Shown: piece by piece, positions 10,945 through 22,683 of the stretch
How positions within the stretch are numbered: the first letter of the stretch is position 1
Layout: the number at the start of each line of letters is the position of its first letter
Assembly: GCA_017893485.1 (NCBI GenBank)
Contig: CM030366.1
Span: forward strand, 200,193,173 to 200,257,172
DNA: 64,000 bases
Direction of reading: 5' to 3'
Source: Hemerocallis citrina
Lineage: Eukaryota; Streptophyta; Magnoliopsida; Asparagales; Asphodelaceae
Notes under the pieces: generated by a model
What the model was told of the DNA's origin: nothing
Database searches by the model: none
What the model saw: the letters and a program-made list of their open reading frames with translations, nothing else
Position numbers and translations under genes: made by a program

Positions 10945-13454
10945 ATTATTTCTCATCTTGTCTATCATGTTGATAACCCACTTAGACAGTTCATAGACGA
11001 ACATCAAATATAGGGGAATAGCACTAAGAACCGAGTTGAGCAGCGTGATCCTTCCTCCTAAGGAGATGAAGCGACTTTTTCATCCTGCTAGTTTCTTAGC
11101 TATCTTTTCTATAAGGGCGTTCCAATCCTCTCGTCGCAATGACCCAGGTCTGATTGGCGTCCCTAGATATTTGATCGGGAAATCACCTCTCTCGCACCCG
11201 AAAAGCGTAGTGATAGTGTTTACCGGCATTGATAGCTGATCGCTAATAGGTATGACGCAACTCTTTTTCAGATTTATTTTTAACACCGACCAGCTTTGAA
11301 AACAGTCCAGAGCCGCCTTAAGCGCTACAACTTCTTCCTCTATCGCCTTTCCACACAAGTGAGTGTCGTCAGTGTATTGTAAAATTGACATTGGTTGGGT
11401 TATTCCTTTGATCTCGATCCCTTTGATAACGTTACTCTCCTGTCCCCTCCTTATCATTTCAGCTAGTCAGTCCGCCACAATGGCAAATAAGAGTGACGAT
11501 AGAGGGTCCCCTTGCCTGAGTCCTCTTTTGCATCTAATTTCTTTGCCTTACCACCCGTTTAAATGTATGAACGATTTCCCCTCCTTGGACACAAATTTTA
11601 ATCCATGATTGCCATTTCGTCCCAAAACCTTTGAGTTGTAATGCCTCATCTAGACATTCCCAGTGCACTGAGTCATATGCCCTTGCAAAGTCTATCTTCA
11701 ACATGAATCCGTTCGACTTGCCTCTATTTTCTCTGTAAACAATTTCGTGAGCTGAGGCTATGCTGTCGATAATGTCTTTTCCACGAATGAAACCGCTCTG
11801 CGATGGGGCCACCACATCATCAAGGTGTGGAGATAGTCTTTGGGCTAGCACTTTTATAACAATTTTGAATGATCCATTTAGCAGGCTAATAGGTCTGAGA
11901 TCCTCTACTGTGAGTACGTCTCGTTTCTTAGGGACAAGAGTAATTGTGGCATAGTTGAGCCTCTCCAGATTTGCACGCCCTTCATATAGCTCTTCAAAGA
12001 TGTTCATGAGATCTACCTTGATAATCTTCCAGTAAAAATTGTAGAAGAAGATAGGGAGCCCATCTGGGCTCGAGGCCTTATCCCGTCCTAGATGCTTTAT
12101 TGCACTGTTGACTTCCTCTTTCGTGAACCTATTTTCGATTCCCTCGCTGTTGTCTATTCTAGAAGAGCTCCACATATCAGACGAAAGATTACTTCTAATG
12201 GTATTTCTACTACCCAGAAGCTCATGGTACTTCTTGTCTATGTGCTTCCTGATGAGTTCGTCACTTTCTATCCAAGTTCCATCAATAGATAATCCCGCAA
12301 TATGATTTTGTCTTCTTCTTCCGTTTGCTACATTGTGAAAGAATTTTGTGTTAGCATCTCCTTCTTTTAGCCATTGTATCCTCAATCGTTTGCCACATAG
12401 AAAATGACGGAAATGGCCAATACAGCTCCTCCCAGTCTACAATTAGCCATTTCCTCCTTTTCTGGCCTCAACAGATCCCTCTCCTCTTGCATGGTTTCCA
12501 ATTCATGGATCCTGTAACCTAGCATCTCCCTTCTTAAGTTAACATCTCCAAACTTCTGTCTAGCCCATCCTTTTAAGGTCTTACGAAGTCGTCTAGTCTT
12601 TTTCACCCAAATTTCTACGGCCAAAATTTCACTTGTGGGGCCGTTCCATGACTGTTTGATGACCTGACGTGTTTCAGTCTCCATCGTCCAGGATTTCTCA
12701 AATATAAATGGGAAAATCCTATGCCTACTAACCTCGCCGCACTCTATGACGAGAGGCAGGTGGTCGGACATATATCGCATCGCGGTCCTCACGTTTGCAA
12801 GTGGAAACGCATCCTCCCAATCACTAGACACCAACACCATATCCAGTTTCGCCAGAGTTGGATTTATTTGCATGTTAGACCAAGTGAACTTTCTATCGAC
12901 CATTTCTAACTCTAGAAGCTCCAAGTCATCTATAGTGCTATTGAAGGATTCCTGCTCGCTGTGGTTGTGTCCTCTGCCTCTATGCTCGTTTTTGAAATCT
13001 AGTGATATTGAAATCTCCACCTAACACCCAAGGCCGATCCCATTTATTCTTGATTGCTTTAAGCTCTGTCCAGAATTCTTTTCGCTTTCTGGAGTCGTAT
13101 GGGCCATACACACTAGTGACGACGTGCTCCCAGTCGTCACATCTCCTTCTTAATCTAATAGAAATCGTGAAATTCCCAATAAAGTCATCTATATTCTCAA
13201 AGAGTTTAGTATCCGCCCCAATCGCTATTCCCCCCGAAAAGCCCAAGGGCAGACTTAAACCTCCAGTCAAAGCCCGAAGCCCACCTACAATCTCTAAATT
13301 CCTCCATCAAGGGGTTCTCAATTCGTGTTTCTTGAAGCCCGCAGATACTAGGGTGAATTTTATTAATAGTGCTACAAATCGATCTTTTTTTGGTTTTTGC
13401 CTCATCCCTCTCACATTCCAGAAGATGTATACCATTAATGACAGAGTTAGACAC
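10945..13454 (-). pseudogene. LINE-A ORF2: endonuclease and reverse transcriptase, broken
   Basis: The endonuclease part (13454-12700) shows an NVRGM-like start in a shifted frame, GLQETR, VYGPYD, GGDFNITRF and SDHLPL, the conserved blocks of the apurinic-type nuclease that nicks target DNA. The reverse transcriptase part (12385-10960) shows WLKEGDANTKFFH, LRPISLLNGSFKI, APSQSGFIRGKDI and AYDSVHWE. The catalytic Y-A-D-D block reads YTDDT here (near 11370). Frameshifts occur near 13270, 13010, 12385 and 11530. The copy is non-functional. It is most like LINE-B in the window and clearly different from LINE-C. Confidence 0.85.
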
Positions 13455-13487
13455 CTATCCTCTATAGCCTCCGAACAATCTGTGACC

Positions 13488-15940
13488 TTATGTAAAAGCT
13501 GCCCTAGACTCCCCTCTAATGATAGCTATTTTTTCTAACTGTTCTGTCCTACTAGAGCCTATGGCTAGACCGTAAAGACTAGCAAAATAGATTAGCGAAT
13601 CATCATTTAAGGAATTAAGAACAGAGAGATCGAGAGAGAGAATACCTCCACCAGCCGTATCTAGCTCCTTTGCTTTAGAGATCGTCTTGTTTGGCTTTTC
13701 CTGAATGTGGTCATGCATATCTCCCTTGTCCAACTATCTCTTTATCTTTCTCTGGTACTCAGTAAACTTCCTGTTACTGCTGCCGATGCTTCCCTTGATA
13801 TCCTTATCACCAGTCTCGGTTTCTGTTTCTGAAATTAAGTTGTCATCTCGGACTCCGTCTAGAGCTCCAATAATCCCCCCATAGAAATTTGGGTCAGTTG
13901 AGTGTTGAACTGTTTCCACCAGTTGAGCCATGGTAGTTGCAGTTAGCGGTAGCAGTGTAACTTCAAGTGTAGCTAACTTTTCAGAAACGGTGAGTACTCT
14001 ATTTTTAGTTTTTTCGTGGGCTTCTGAACTCATGGGCTTCAACTTAGCTACTTGTAGACTGGGCTCTTTGTTTTTGAATAATGTTGCCAATGACAGTCTC
14101 ATTGATGCTTCTATATCTGATTTTGAGAATTCTAGCCAATCCTGTTTGATAAGTCCCATCTCCTTACTAGCCTCAAGCCCCTCACCATCCCCTCTTTTAA
14201 GGACACTGCCCCTAGTAGGATCTATCAACTTAGTCCCAGTACTTGTTTTCTTTCCCGCTGCCCCTAGTAGGATCTATCAACTCAGTCCCAGTACTTGTTT
14301 CTCCTCTCCTCTCACCCAACAGCTAGCTTGAGTGTTTTGGGCACCAACTTTTCGAATTCGTAGTCCTTTGACGTTCGGAGGGCTCCTCCATGTGGCTGTC
14401 CTTAGCTACTTTCGTGTCGTCTCCTTGTGGATTGCCCTCCACGTGGCTGTATCTCTCCGACATATGCTCCAGATTCACTTGGATTTTGATCAGGTGCTTT
14501 GGACGCTTGTTGATGTGCAATGGAGATGGAGGGTCACGATCTGTCGCCCCCAAATCAAATGAACGTCGTCTATCTTCAACCTCCCGCTCTTCATCTATGT
14601 CGTCCATTTCGCCACCTTCCAAAATCGCCGCCCCTCGAAACGACACGCTCTTCTTAACCTCCACGATCACCTTTACTTCGTAAGCCTCATTTTCAAAGTC
14701 GACGATGATCTTGGAAGGGATATCAGCTCTGTTTGCGACCCTTATGCGAAGAAGTGCAAACTTTCGATTGGAGTGAGTGAGCGTTCCCTTGTTGACCTCG
14801 ATCATAAGTCCAAAGCTACGAACCACATTTTGAAATCCCGACCTAACCCAACAATGAAATGGCAAGTTGTATAGGCGAATCCATACCGAAGAGAAAGACT
14901 CTGCACTGAGCGCCCCATACTCTCGTTACCACGATTTGAACGTAATGAAAAACTCTAATCCCAGTGCATCCCTTCCTTCCAAGCCCTTCATCCTGAGCGT
15001 CTCCGCCGCCACCTCCGATCACTGCAGTGAACGAAAAAATGGTTGCCGACAATGTCTTGCACCACCCACGTTGGCATGGAAGAAGATACTAGTGCAGCTA
15101 GTAGCAACTCTGAGATATCTTTAGCTGTAGGGTTACCAGTTTGAGCTTTAACTATGATGGAGCTCGTATAGTGCCTTTCGAAATCTGCCATTAATGGAGT
15201 TGGGGTGATCGTAGCTTTAATAACCTTCATCTCGCCCGCTGCACTCTCCCGTGTCCTACTAGCTTCCAAGTTTAGCGATGCCGCCGGCAGTGTAGGCTCC
15301 TTGGTGATCGAAGCAGAGGTGATTCTGTTTCTTGGGCACAAGGTGGAATATGGCCTGAAGTTTTGCAGACTGTAACAAAATCAATCATTGTTGCAGTTGT
15401 TGATCGAATGACCCAATTTTGCGCACTTGTGACAGGTCTGGCAATCGACTCTCCGACCACCTGAAGAGTTGAGACTCTTCGCCTTAGCAGCGCTCTTCGT
15501 TGCTTTATGGGATTTCCTCGGATTCACCAAAATCCATTTGCCTGGTTCGTCTTCTCTCTTCCAAGGATCTCTTCCTCCAACGAGGTTGAGCGTCGATGCC
15601 CTCTCTGGTCATCTGAGTCCCTGTGAACACCTCCAGTCACCTCTGCAAATGTTTTGTTCATGACTCCCTGTTTTGTTCCTTGATGAAGCCACTCTGGTGA
15701 TGGACGATAGTCCCTTGCTGCGAGCTTTTCTCCAGTTGCGAGCTCGAGTTTCTTGGCCCCCCTAGTCCTCCCTGAGCGGCCTTCTCGCCCCCTATCTCGC
15801 CTGCCCGGTTTCTATAACCAGCAGGTGAGCGTGTAGTTGGTTTCCCTCTTGATCTGCTCCGAGATTCTGGCTCATCCCCGTGTCTCTTACTCGATCGTGC
15901 CTCCTTCTCTTGCTCCCTTCTGCGTTTTGGCATCGTAGAC
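13488..15940 (-). pseudogene. LINE-A ORF1: zinc knuckle and DUF4283-like RNA-binding region
   Basis: The N-terminal part (15933-15658) is rich in Arg, Lys and Ser. A CCHC zinc knuckle CHKCAKLGHSINNC is readable near 15410 and is followed by a degenerate second knuckle. At 14865-14590 comes a block FHCWVRSGFQNVVRSFG with alternating hydrophobic strands, like the DUF4283 domain of plant L1 ORF1. The C-terminal end (13733-13488) carries GGGILSLDLSVLNSLNDDSL, which aligns with the end of LINE-C ORF1 at 57220-57360, so this short domain is shared by both lineages. Multiple frameshifts occur. The predicted role is RNA binding in the LINE ribonucleoprotein. Confidence 0.65.
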
Positions 15941-16082
15941 GCCCTGCGGGTGTAGCTCTAGTCTCGCTGGCTATCACGGTGGCGGTTGGTTGCGGTGGGT
16001 AGTCTCTCTGGTCTTTCCTCTCCCATTGTTCTGTTTTTTCCCTCAGTTGAATTTGTTTTCTACTTTTGCTAAAATGTTCCTC

Positions 16083-16085
16083 TAA
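16083..16085. other. Target site duplication TAA, left copy
   Basis: TAA stands immediately before the terminal repeat GAGCATCCAC. The same three bases follow the other end at 22681-22683. A 3-bp TAA/TTA duplication is the mark of PIF/Harbinger insertion. Confidence 0.85.
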
Positions 16086-16195
16086 GAGCATCCACTGTCG
16101 TTGGCTAAACCTATTCTATTTTTAGCAATGAGATTTTAGCTTTTAGCAACGATCGCTGCTATCATTATTTCTAAAATTTGATAAAGTAATGTATT

Positions 16196-16543
16196 GGACG
16201 GATCTTGTTCATCCGTCTAACAGTTTTTTTTTTTTTTTTAAATTAAAAAATGAATGGACAGAGCTTCATCCTCCATTTGAGAGAAAGAAAAAAATGCTGA
16301 ATTGTGTCGGGCGGTGCTTCTTCCTCCGTCTCTCTTTAATTTTTTTTTTAATTTCCTTTACAACACAAAAAAATAATAAAAAATAGATGAACAGTGCCAG
16401 ACGGATGATCTTCATTCGTCTGGCCTGTTCGTTTGTTTTTTATTATTTTTTTGTTTATTTCATCTAGGCGAAGTGACCTATATAGCCTTCCCTTCATAAG
16501 ATCCGAAAAATCAACCAGACGATGCTTCTTCGTCCGTCTGGTG
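16196..16543. repeat. Left subterminal palindrome array of the Harbinger element
   Basis: Five imperfect palindromes share one plan, GACGG(A/T)...TTC(A/G)TCCGTC: 16196-16219, about 16255-16280 (weak), about 16305-16333, 16396-16424 (outer arms GCCAGACG and CGTCTGGC) and 16514-16543 (ACCAGACGA and TCCGTCTGGT). They are separated by AT-rich spacers. By analogy with other DNA transposons, subterminal repeats like these are candidate binding sites for the transposase or its Myb partner. Confidence 0.8.
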
Positions 16544-16739
16544 ATTTTTTTATATATATAATAATAAAGTGGAAATGTTAATTTATGAAAAAACCCCACT
16601 CAGCTCCTCTTATATAAATGCATACCTCTCACGGCAAATCTTCTCATCCATCTTCTGAGTTATAAATTCCTCTTTACTCAAACTACTATCTTCGTATCTA
16701 ATCAAAAACAATATCTATCCGAAGATATATCGGTAGAAT

Positions 16740-18851
16740 TAAATCCACAATTTGCGGTGGATCTGATCATGGCAACACCAGTACTGAGGCCGAACTGATG
16801 ACGGAATCTCGTGATTTTGTCGACCCGAGTTTGTGGAAATTAGTGGTTGATGACTGCCAACATCTGTATCAATTTATTACCGATCAGCCTGCAGGTGGAT
16901 TTTGTAAATTTAGAGGCAATTTTAGTGGTCTAATAAAGGCATATGAGTGATTTTCCCGTGTTCCATTAGTGAAGCAATTAATCGATCAAACCGGGTGGCA
17001 GTGTTTATTCACAATAAATACAGAAAAATCATCAATGAAGCTTGTGGAGGCCTTGGTTAAGAGATGGTGGGATACTACACACACTTTTCATTTACCGTGT
17101 GGTGAATTGGGATTCACCCCGTTAGATTGGACAATGCTAACGGGGTTATCGATCGGATCCAGTGAAGCCCCTCCGTGCAATGATGAAGATTATCCCTTCG
17201 AAGTTGTACAGTCTCGTTTTGTCCCTGAGATTCTGAAGCATATTGGAAATCTTCAGCAATACGCAGTTCATTCCTAAAGAAGTACTTTCATAGTAACGTG
17301 ATCGAGATAGCTCAAGTTGATGATAATCTAGCGTTGATGATCACAAGAACGTTCTTTATGTTCTTTCTTTCAGAGTTTTTTTTCTCCAACGCTGCTTGCT
17401 TGATCAGATCTTGTTCGCTTGCAGCACTAGAAGATCTTAATAAAGTAGGTACATACGATTGGGGCGGCCAAGCACTAGCACTACTATGTATGTCTCTAGA
17501 TTCTTGCAGCAGAGTTAAAGTCAAGTTTTTTAACGGTCCATGGCAAGTACTAGAGGTAACATTATATGTGTTTTAAAGCTTTTTATTAAACTTATTTGTT
17601 CAATTTGGAAGTATTTATTTGTAAACTAATATAGATCTTTCATCTATAGTATTGGGATATGAATATACAAGTATATGTGTTCCAATAACTGCAAAAATAG
17701 AAGATATAGCAGATGTTTTAATAGATTTTGATAAATGTCCGAAAATTACACGTTGGAACAAAGATCAATTGGATACTAATATAGCAGACACAATTAGGTA
17801 TAACATTGGCATAGTTAGATATCAATTGGAGATGCGTTCTTCTGCATCTATTATTTGGCAGCCTTATTCGGGATCGAGGTACGAGAATGAGCGTGAAGTG
17901 CAGATTGCGAACATACTATCTCGGCACCGAGTTATTTTTGAGTACTGCTCACATGTAAAATTATCCATATTTGCAATGTTTTTGTTTTATCTTAATTTAT
18001 TATTGAATGCATCACCCTGAAATAGTTGTATGTGTGCTTGAAAATATGTATACGATATAGGGTGTATGGTATCTAGGTGATCGTTGTTATGGCCAATTTA
18101 CGGGATTTATTACTATCCTAATTGACCCGACCAAAATTCGTGCCTCGAATATTACCACAAGATTTTTATTTGCCTGTTGACGCGTCAGTATTGGTCCGGC
18201 TTGTACCACAAAAGAGAGACGATAAGTATTGGGCAAAGGTATCAATAGGGGCTATTATGCCGACTCTATCACATGGTGCGAATATGGATTTTATTGGTCC
18301 AGCTAGCATTATTGACCAAATGCTCAATTGCCCTTCCCTGCTCCTTTTTGGGCACCAGCAGAGTATGCAACTGAAACAAACATACATGTTCCACCAGTAC
18401 ATGGCGAATGTGTAGTTGAGGTTCCACTTTTTTCAGGCAATAACGAGAATTATCAAAGAGGGATCTTGCAATTTGGAGCCTCGCGGTGTAATGTCATATG
18501 TGAGCATACCTCATAATATTTTTAATCAATATTCAAATTTCATTTAGATTACAATGGATTTTTAATTCTTTTTTTATAATTTATCAACAATATTTGCAGG
18601 ACGAGTTATACCAACGGTACCAGGAGTCGACTTATAATGAATCTCAATTAAGACAATTCATAATGACAGACACTGTGTGGAAAGAATCTATTCCCGTTCA
18701 AGTATTTACTGACAGGAGAAGTGTTTATGATCGACCGTCAACTTCTGGACGAAGAAGTGTTTCTAACGATCGACCGTCAACTTCTGGTATGAGAAGTTTT
18801 CAATCGACACCGGAATATGTGCCGAATACACAGTTTGATAACGAGGAGTAG
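16740..18851 (+). pseudogene. Plant mobile domain (PMD) gene inside the Harbinger element, decayed
   Basis: Segments of the aminotransferase-like plant mobile domain, the domain of Arabidopsis MAIN and MAIL1, occur in order: FSRVPLVKQLIDQTGW and the hallmark WWDTTHTFHLPCGELGFTPL (about 16950-17120), ALEDLNKVGTYDWGGQALAL (about 17420-17480), ASIIWQPYS and SRHRVIFE (about 17840-17940), and VWYLGDRCYGQFTGF (about 18063-18110). A Ser- and Arg-rich C-terminus has two to three RPSTSG repeats (18720-18800) and a stop at 18849-18851. A TGA at about 16948 stands where the family has an aromatic residue, and there are several frame changes, some of which may be real introns. PMD genes are known to travel with plant transposons. 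The protein's biochemical role is not established. Confidence 0.7.
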
Positions 18852-19387
18852 CATCTATAAATAATGTTTAATGTCAGCGTGTATTCATTAATTATTGTTT
18901 AATTAATGTTTAATTCATGCTTAATGCTTAATGAACATTTACTTTATGTTCAGATGTGTTTATGTCATTTTCTGTACATAAGGGCAAAAATGACATTCTA
19001 TCTAAAACTTTATGTCATGTTTACTTTATGTGATGTGATTTTTTTTTTGGACAAAAGAATCTGAAATGGTTGTTTGGTCAAAATTGGCATTCATTGAAGA
19101 AATGTTCACTTGGTTTATACAGGGGAAAAGGACACATAGCTCTCCCTAGCCTACATTAGCTTATATTCGGATCACTTTATGTCATTTAATTGTGCCTGCA
19201 CCACTTTATATTGTGCCTAAACCACTTTATGTCATTTAATCTGACAACTCCAGTGTCTCATTTATGTTTTCTATCTCGGCACATGGAAATACAGTCGCTT
19301 CTTCGTCCCCTATATATTCACCATAGTGTCTTCTACCAGAAAACAAACAAGCTACAATATCATCCAATTTATACTTTCATATTTGTA

Positions 19388-20639
19388 ATGGCTGAATTTA
19401 GTTCATCTTCTTCATCTACTTCATCAGACGAAGAGTCCGATCAAAGTGCTCAACTAGCCATGTTGGGACTTGGGAAGACGTGTTCACCAGAACATGCAAA
19501 TTTTCTCCATCGCATTTCAACAAAGTCAAAAAATAAACCGCCGGAGATATATACGTCGTGAAAGGGAAGATGGGGACATGCATCTTCGAAGAGATTATTT
19601 TGCTGAGAATCCAATTTACGGTGACAACCTATTCCGACGTCGATTCCGTATGCGGCAAGTTTTATTCCAACGTATTTTGGAAGTGACTGTTAACTACGAT
19701 GAATTCTTCCAATAACGACAGGATGCAACTAGAAAACTATGTTTATCTCTCTATCAAAAAATCACTACTGCTATATGTTGCTTGGCTTACGGATCATCAT
19801 CTGATTCAATCGATGAGTACGTACGAATTGGAGAGAATACTGTTTTGAAAACAGTACGTCGTTTTTGTGTGGCTATTATGAACATGTTTAGACCTCAATA
19901 TTTGCGGGCTCTAACCGCCGCTGATATTCGAAGACTACTTGAAGAAAATAAAGCTCGCAGGTTTCTAAGTATGTTAGGTAGTGTTGATTGCATGCACTAG
20001 GCTTGGAAAAATTGTTCAGCAGTATGGCACGGCCAGTATACCGGGCACGTTCGGAAGCCAACTATTATTCTTGAAGCAGTTGTATCTTACGACCTATGGT
20101 TCTAGCATTCATTTTTTGGAATTCCAGGATGCAGTAATGACCTTAATGTGCTCAATCGGTCTACATTATTTAATGATCTTCTTGATGGGTTTGCACCAGC
20201 CGCAAATTTCACTATCAACAATAACAACTACAACATAGAGTACTATTTAGCTGATGATATTTATCCTCTGTTGGCTACCATAGTGAAAACATACTCGGCA
20301 CCGGAAGCTCAAAAGGAAATTTTTTTTGCCCAGATGCAAGAAGCTGCAAGAAAGGATGTTGAATGCAGATTCGGTGTTTTACAGGCACAATTTGCAATTG
20401 TAAGAGGTCCAGCACGGTTCTGGGATGCAGACAGTCTATCTTATATAATGAAGAGATATATTATTTTACACAATATGATTGTAGAGGACGAACGGGAACA
20501 AGCACTTGATGATTATGACTACGACCAAAGTGCGGACTCTACCTTCAATGTACCGAGCAGAACTGGAGCTTCAACAAGTACCTCCAGATTAGCACGCAAT
20601 GTAGAACTACATGATAGACAGAAACATCATCAACTGTGA
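19388..20639 (+). pseudogene. PIF/Harbinger transposase (DDE_4 nuclease family), three in-frame stops
   Basis: The Met at 19388 opens a Ser- and Asp-rich N-terminus. A one-base shift near 19530 (A-rich run) leads into the main frame, which stays the same to the stop at 20637-20639. Landmarks are YFAENPIYGDNLFRRRFRMR, a DNA-binding-like helical part with SSDSIDEYVRIGE, the first catalytic Asp in GSVDCMH (about 19990), the second in SNDLNVLNRS (about 20140) and the Glu in DVECRFGVLQ (about 20365), then ARFWDADSL and a short acidic C-terminus. In-frame stops are TAA 19713-19715, TAG 19998-20000 and TAG 20103-20105. The two TAGs stand at conserved Trp positions of the family. It would cut and reinsert the element; it is now non-functional without stop suppression. 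Confidence 0.85.
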
Positions 20640-21008
20640 GCAGATTTGGTGGAGCACATATGGTACGAATATGGAGATGAGTTTTAGAGAAATATGTTAG
20701 TAATGTTTTAGAGTCATTTGCAAGCAATTTATATTTTTTAATGTTTAACTTAGAATCAGCCAAAATGTATTTCTGTTTTTCATTCTAGCTTATTATAAAA
20801 TTATATTCTGTATTGTTTAATCTAGAATCAGCACTAAAAATGTATGGATCTACTTGGAAGAGATATCAATTAAGTCTTTAATAATTTAAACTGAAGTAGA
20901 CACTTCTTAATAAGTAGGGAAACACAAAGCAACTACATAACTGAAAATAAGGAGGATACAATGGATATTGCAACATATATGAAAACAACATTGATACAAA
21001 AAATTAAA

Positions 21009-21933
21009 CTAGTTGTAACCACGACTTTGCATAATTTCACGTTGTCTACACATGAAATAATGACGTTGAGCCTCGGGTAAGCTGTTTATGTCCAAACTCA
21101 TTATGCGGTCTTCCTCTTTTCGTTTTTTCATTTCGTGCTCTTCTTGTTTCATTTCGTGCTCTTCTTGTTTGAGATCAAGCTTCTTTTTTGTTGCCATCGT
21201 CAGCCTATCTTGTGACTCAAAAATATTGTTAAATGTTCTAGTCTCAATTACCATTTCAAAAAATTGAGCTGATTCAATCGGTCTTTTCCCTTTTTTCTTC
21301 TCTGCTTTACGGCCGGGTGGTCGGGAGAGGGCTAGAGGCGAATCTAAATTGGTCGGTAAATCTGAATCCCAGTCTTGCATTGCTGGCGTACGTATTGTGT
21401 TACCTTCTTCACCATAATGAGAGCTACGGTTTGATTCGAAGAGATGCGTTGTACGTAGCGAAAATTTTGGCTGATCTTTAAGGACCTCATTACATTCTTC
21501 AAATTTAAGTGCTTTCCCGGATGATTGCATGTATTCCACTCTAGCTTCGCGTAGCTATAAAAAATAGTAAATAAACTTGGGTTATAAATTATTATACTTG
21601 TATTCAAAAAATTTAAATCCAGTAAATTATACATACCTTATCCGTCTCAGTTGTTTCACTTGCAGCTCTATTTGTTACACTGCTCAACTTCGCAATGAAC
21701 AAAGAAACAGATTTAGCAATTGCACAAAATCGACTAGAAAGAGAGCTAGCTGTCCGGTCGGTCAGAGTGCCTATTAGAGTTTCAAATTTGCGGAATACTC
21801 GATCCCAAAACTGTGTCCCGGATTGGTTGTTGCCGGTCAATGGATCCTGAGTAATAGATACCCAGCTTTGGGAAAGAATAACATCTTCATTAGATGTGTA
21901 TGTCATGCACCTATTATTACTACGGGTTGACAT
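21009..21933 (-). CDS. Myb/SANT-like protein with NAM-associated C-terminal domain (PIF/Pong ORF1 type), intact
   Basis: Two exons (21933-21637 and 21554-21009) are joined across an 82-base intron with GT (TAAG|GTATGT) and AG (TTATAG|CTAC). Both junctions fall between codons, giving 280 residues with no stop. The N-terminal part (residues 10-60) is a trihelix/Myb-SANT-like DNA-binding region: TSNEDVILSQSWVSITQDPL and WDRVFRKFE. The C-terminal part has the basic GRKAEKKKGKRP and the coiled LKQEEHEMKQEEHEMKKRKE, in which EEHEMK is duplicated, typical of the NAM-associated domain. In PIF/Pong elements this second protein is needed with the transposase and is thought to bind element ends. It is convergent with the transposase gene, 370 bases apart. 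The start is the first Met of the open frame. Confidence 0.8.
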
Positions 21934-22305
21934 TGCTCAAAGTTGTTTAGTATTTGGCAAAATACGAAGAAAGAATAAAACAATAGAAACGAAAGATAGA
22001 TAGAAATATAGAGACAGAGAAACGTAGATAAAAATAAAGAGATAGAGAATCGTCGATCGAAATAAGGAGACAGAGAAGTTCAATTTTTACATGAGCGGAG
22101 TGGAGTGCCATATATTTATACACTGTATTTGAAAATTGTAACCGTTAAAAAAAATAAATTTTTAAATAATCAAGTGCCGTTGGATTTAAAAATATATATA
22201 TATTTTAAATTAAATGTGCCGTTGGATATGAGCACTTCCCACAACGTTAAACATTTAGGGGGTAAAAGGGTCATTTAGATCGGTGAATAGTGTAAAGCGG
22301 AAGTG

Positions 22306-22520
22306 AGGGACGGATGAAGTTCATCCGTTTCTCACTTTCACATTTATTAAATATAATTTATAAACTTTACATATTTAATATATATTATTTATTTATAAAG
22401 AATTAAATCGACCGAGAGACGGAACATCTTCAACCGTCTTTCAAATTTTTTTTAAAATTCAACTAGACGACATATCTTCATCTGTTCCTTGCGTCAAATG
22501 GATGAACATCGTCCGTCTTC
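22306..22520. repeat. Right subterminal palindrome array of the Harbinger element
   Basis: Four imperfect palindromes of the same plan as the left array are present: 22310-22328 (perfect arms ACGGATGAA and TTCATCCGT around one G), about 22413-22440, about 22462-22489 and about 22499-22520. The spacers are AT-rich. Confidence 0.8.
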
Positions 22521-22680
22521 TATATTTAGCAATTGTCTAAAGTTGCTGCTAAATTTAGCAACCTACCGTTCATTTCTCTTCTAAATTTTAAGTTTTTAGC
22601 AAACGATTGCGAGACATTTTTTTAAATTTATTTTTAATTTTTGAGTTTTTAGCCGAGGACGGTGGATGCGGTGGATGCTC

Positions 22681-22683
22681 TAA
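22681..22683. other. Target site duplication TAA, right copy
   Basis: It matches 16083-16085 and follows GTGGATGCTC directly. Confidence 0.85.

Larger units (their letters stand above)
10945..16082 (-). mobile_element. LINE-A: L1-type non-LTR retrotransposon, 3'-truncated
   Basis: The minus strand carries ORF1-like sequence (15940-13490), then endonuclease and reverse transcriptase. Similarity to the related LINE-B at 26518-29522 stops around 10945, just after the block equivalent to KWVISSIDKLRRR. The remaining RT tail, the zf-RVT domain and poly(A) are therefore missing. LINEs normally lose the 5' end, so loss of the 3' end points to a later deletion. A 45-bp piece of ORF1 is tandemly duplicated (14206-14250 and 14258-14302). 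The left end of the Harbinger element follows directly at 16083. Confidence 0.85.
16086..22680. mobile_element. Full-length PIF/Harbinger transposon with three genes (6595 bp)
   Basis: Terminal inverted repeats GAGCATCCAC (16086-16095) and GTGGATGCTC (22671-22680) are flanked by TAA. Beyond the first ten bases the similarity resumes after a 10-bp extra GCATCCACC copy in the right end: TGTCGTTGGCTAAA on the left, CGTCCTCGGCTAAA on the right. Inside lie a plant-mobile-domain gene (+), a DDE_4-type transposase gene (+) and a Myb/SANT-type gene (-). The last two form the two-protein set known for PIF/Pong elements. Both ends carry arrays of GACGG...CCGTC palindromes. The transposase has three in-frame stops, so this copy is not autonomous now. 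The Myb-type gene is intact. Confidence 0.9.

Noticed and set aside
17312..17524. Minus-strand open frame opposite the PMD gene
   Set aside because: Shadow of the plus-strand plant mobile domain segment.
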